Source of the DNA: UBA11051 sp964390495
GTDB lineage: Bacteria > Armatimonadota > Zipacnadia > Zipacnadales > UBA11051
Assembly (NCBI GenBank): GCA_964390495.1
Contig: CAYMIN010000001.1
Span: forward strand, 186,001 to 250,000
Length of the DNA: 64,000 nucleotides
Reading direction: 5' to 3'
Within the stretch, counting starts at the first letter, position 1, and each line of letters begins with the position of its first letter. Position numbers and translations under genes: made by a program. Positions 61,787 through 64,000 of the stretch are shown in pieces. Below the pieces are notes generated by a model, which was given only the letters and a program-made list of their open reading frames with translations, made no database searches and was not told the origin of the DNA.

Positions 61787-64000
61787 TTACCAGGCAAGGG
61801 CATGGGTGTCGAGCTCCTCCAGCTTGAAGCGGACACTGGCGATGAAGGATGCTTCGCCCGCAACCCAGTGGCCGTAGGTAGTGGCGACGATGGTACCATC
61901 AGGCAGCAACTCCAGAGCCGGATAGGCGCAGTCGTAGGTTTTGCCGGCCTGGTTCTCATGATTCTCCATCAGCCGCAGCCGGTATTGGCCCTCGCGACCA
62001 GCCACGATGTCGTCATAGGTGCCCACCCAGCCGACCCAGTCGCCGGCAGTGGGACTGATGAGAGTCGTATCGCGGAAGGAAATAAACAGCCGGCCGTCAG
62101 GAGCATAGACTGCCTGGTGGCGATCGCCGGTCAAGGCGGCAGGCAACTCGCGTGGTTCCGACCAGCTCTCCCCCTCGTCATCGCTGAAGGTGACAAACGA
62201 GTTGAGGGTGCGGCTGTTTTCGCGCAGCAACATCGCGATCTGGCTACCGTCAGGTGAACGGATCAGACCCGGCTCGCACAGGTTGACGTCCGCACGGGTC
62301 GTGACCTCCTGCGGCTCGCCCCAGGTCAGACCCCCATCTGCGGAGAGCGTCTTGTACACAATGTACTGGACTCTGTTGCCCGCATTGTGCAGAAAGCGGT
62401 TGTCGTCATGGAAGCAGGCCATGTAGCGCCCATCTTTCAGCCGCATCACATCAGCCATTGCAACGACGCCGCCGAAGTCGCCAATCGGCTCCAACTCCGA
62501 CCAGATTTCGCCATCGTCTTCCGACACCGCCATACGGATCGGGTACAGGCCTGAGAACATGATGAGCCGCTTGACCCCTCGGGGGTCAATGACACGGTAG
62601 AGCGTGGGTACCTCCAGGGAGGTCTCCCAGCTCGCCGGTGTAGGCAGACGCTCGCTCCAAGTCAGGCCCCCGTCCGTACTCCTTTTCATCACGATAGCGC
62701 CGCGGCCGTGGCCCTTCGGGTACACCGCAATCATCGTCTTATTGTCCTCTAGCAGTACCGTCGTGGGGTGGCCGAGGTACTGGTCCGCCTCGCGGTCCAC
62801 TGCGACCTGCCGGTCGGTTTCCCGCGACAGATCAATGGTGGGGATGCTATAGCTCTTCGGCTGCGGGCCGCCCGGTGCGCCTGCGGAGAGCGTGTCCTTG
62901 TCATCAGTCAGCCACTCAAGGCTGAAACGCGCGAACGCGATTCTGGCGTAATCGTCGCACTCATAGAGCAGGCCGATGGTATGGTCCGGCAACACGGTGA
63001 GGCACGAATAGGCGAAGGACCCCTCATAGATCGTCTTGGCCACCGGCCAGGTGCGACCCTCGTCATAGCTTACCCGCACGGTGCCGTTGATGCGTTGCTC
63101 AGTGGAGCCGGCATTGCCAAACAGCAAGCGATTGAGGCCATGGCCGTCGCGCCTGTCGGTGAAGCGGATGAAGCTGCCCTGGCAGTGCGGGTCAATCAGG
63201 GCTGCATCGTCGCGTGCCTCGGACCACGACTCCCCGCCGTCGTTACTGATGGCCACGGCGCGGTACAGCCTCTCATCGGCCCGTCGCATATTCACCAGCA
63301 GCAAGCCGTCGGTAAGCTCCACCACCTGATCCTCGTTGAGGCGGCGTCCGACGCCCTGCCCAATCTGCCACGTCTCCCCGTGGTCATCGCTAGAGATCAC
63401 ATGACAGGAGCTCTCCTCGCCGTCCACTCGCCTGGTATAGACCGGCACGACCAGCCGCCCGTCGCGCATCTGAATGCCCATTCCGGGGCCGGCATAGATG
63501 GCAAGCCAGTCGGGATCTTTCAGCTCAGCGGCCAGGTCAACCGGCTCCGACCACGTCTCCCCCTCGTCCTGGCTTTTCATGGCGTGGAGTTTGAGGATGC
63601 GGCCCTCGGGATGGTCGGGCGCGGGTACGGCATAGTCGTAGAAGACCCAAATGGTGTCGGTGTCGCGGTCCACCAGCATACACGGGTCACAGGCGGCCTC
63701 ATCGCCCGGGTAGCGCTGGATGACCTGCACCTCGCTCCAGGTCGCCCCGTTGTCAGAGCTGCGCTTCATGACCAAGTCAATGTTATTGGGCGCATCTCCG
63801 GGCCTGTCCACGCGCGCATCGCATACTGCCACCAGGGTGCCGGCATTGGTACAGACCAAGGCCGGTATGCGGTACTGGCAGACCCCATTCTCGCCGTTGG
63901 TGAATACGTCCACATGTTCAGGCGCTGTAGCCATCTCATCTACCTCCTCCAGGGCGAACCGGACGCTGACGACTAGCGGTTGCTGGCCATCCTGCCATTC
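61787..64000 (-). CDS. multi-propeller sialidase-like protein, 5' end outside window
   Basis: An exo-sialidase-like protein with at least two BNR propellers. The first has CQYRIPALV (RIP motif) and Asp boxes SSDNGATWSE, SQDEGETWSE, SDDHGETW, SNDGGESWSE, SYDEGRTW; the second (from about residue 380 after the ATG at 63934) has KRSTDGGLTWSE, SEDDGEIWSE, SADGGLTWGE, SDDEGESWSE. Each unit ends with a (S/A)(V/R)(R/F)-x-LE(E/W) strand. The frame is open without a stop from 64000 through the ATG at 63934, and the upstream codons encode another such unit end (VVSVRFALEEVDE), so the protein very likely extends beyond the window. A strong GGAGGAGGT lies 7 nt before ATG 63934, so internal initiation is also possible. 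No signal peptide is seen in the part present. Confidence 0.82.
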   Translation of the reverse strand, partial: EWQDGQQPLVVSVRFALEEVDEMATAPEHVDVFTNGENGVCQYRIPALVCTNAGTLVAVCDARVDRPGDAPNNIDLVMKRSSDNGATWSEVQVIQRYPGDEAACDPCMLVDRDTDTIWVFYDYAVPAPDHPEGRILKLHAMKSQDEGETWSEPVDLAAELKDPDWLAIYAGPGMGIQMRDGRLVVPVYTRRVDGEESSCHVISSDDHGETWQIGQGVGRRLNEDQVVELTDGLLLVNMRRADERLYRAVAISNDGGESWSEARDDAALIDPHCQGSFIRFTDRRDGHGLNRLLFGNAGSTEQRINGTVRVSYDEGRTWPVAKTIYEGSFAYSCLTVLPDHTIGLLYECDDYARIAFARFSLEWLTDDKDTLSAGAPGGPQPKSYSIPTIDLSRETDRQVAVDREADQYLGHPTTVLLEDNKTMIAVYPKGHGRGAIVMKRSTDGGLTWSERLPTPASWETSLEVPTLYRVIDPRGVKRLIMFSGLYPIRMAVSEDDGEIWSELEPIGDFGGVVAMADVMRLKDGRYMACFHDDNRFLHNAGNRVQYIVYKTLSADGGLTWGEPQEVTTRADVNLCEPGLIRSPDGSQIAMLLRENSRTLNSFVTFSDDEGESWSEPRELPAALTGDRHQAVYAPDGRLFISFRDTTLISPTAGDWVGWVGTYDDIVAGREGQYRLRLMENHENQAGKTYDCAYPALELLPDGTIVATTYGHWVAGEASFIASVRFKLEELDTHALAW

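Noticed and set aside
62768..63976. 402-codon plus-strand frame
   Set aside because: It is the antisense shadow of the sialidase; no motif is visible and the sense strand has clear Asp boxes.
1..64000. CRISPR array, tRNA or rRNA gene
   Set aside because: No regularly spaced direct repeats were seen and no cloverleaf or rRNA motif was recognised in any gap.

Overview
The window looks like chromosomal DNA from a GC-rich, mostly uncultured bacterium. The best guess is Armatimonadota or a close relative. This rests on several very short pseudopilins with an H-X9-DG C-terminal motif, a PEP-CTERM protein, sialidase-like and heparinase-like glycan enzymes, and the housekeeping orders recG-rsmD-coaD-(coiled coil)-ackA and gmk-coaBC-metK-priA-def-fmt. 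The taxon is inferred; no rRNA or tRNA gene was seen.

Layout. 0-12 kb: the 3'-truncated replication/recombination ATPase rarA lies downstream of a probable 6S RNA with its own sigma-70-type promoter. Next come a HAD phosphatase and a BNR-propeller protein, a PEP-CTERM protein, a divergent pair (DegT-type aminotransferase and acetolactate-synthase-like TPP enzyme), then recG, rsmD, a lipoprotein, coaD and a coiled-coil protein. 12-18 kb: ackA, a secreted protein built of two STN-like repeats, and a small island of three pseudopilins interleaved with two paralogous small lipoproteins, several with readable promoters and terminators.

18.3-34.9 kb, all on the minus strand: pepQ-like peptidase and aroQ, then a surface-glycan block: an O-antigen-ligase-like/TPR protein, two GT2 glycosyltransferases with a Trm112-like zinc ribbon between them, a KdsC-like phosphatase, a PMT/GT39-like protein, two YfhO-like giant membrane proteins, another multi-pass membrane protein, a B12-binding radical SAM enzyme and a small EamA/SMR-type transporter. 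Many of these genes overlap or nearly touch, so they are probably co-transcribed. Two of the membrane protein genes carry REP-like palindromes in frame.

35-45.4 kb: a corrinoid protein and its reductive activator (RACo-like), a TPR protein, then fmt, def, priA, metK, coaBC and gmk. 45.4-53.4 kb: a Gfo/Idh oxidoreductase, two divergent Fe-S oxidoreductases (old-yellow-enzyme type and aldo/keto reductase with ferredoxin tail), a fourth pseudopilin, a small Cys protein, a GT4 glycosyltransferase and an M20 peptidase. 53.6-64 kb: a glycan-utilisation-like island with a DUF4855 protein, a Gfo/Idh enzyme, a beta-propeller, a 1,200-residue heparinase II/III-like protein and a multi-propeller sialidase that runs off the window. 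This island also contains a MazF-like toxin remnant and a stray C-terminal piece of a sialidase.

The least conventional material is the 6S RNA call, the pseudopilin/lipoprotein island, the duplicated-STN protein, the orphan corrinoid module, the in-frame palindromes and the sialidase frame that stays open through a strong internal ribosome-binding site.
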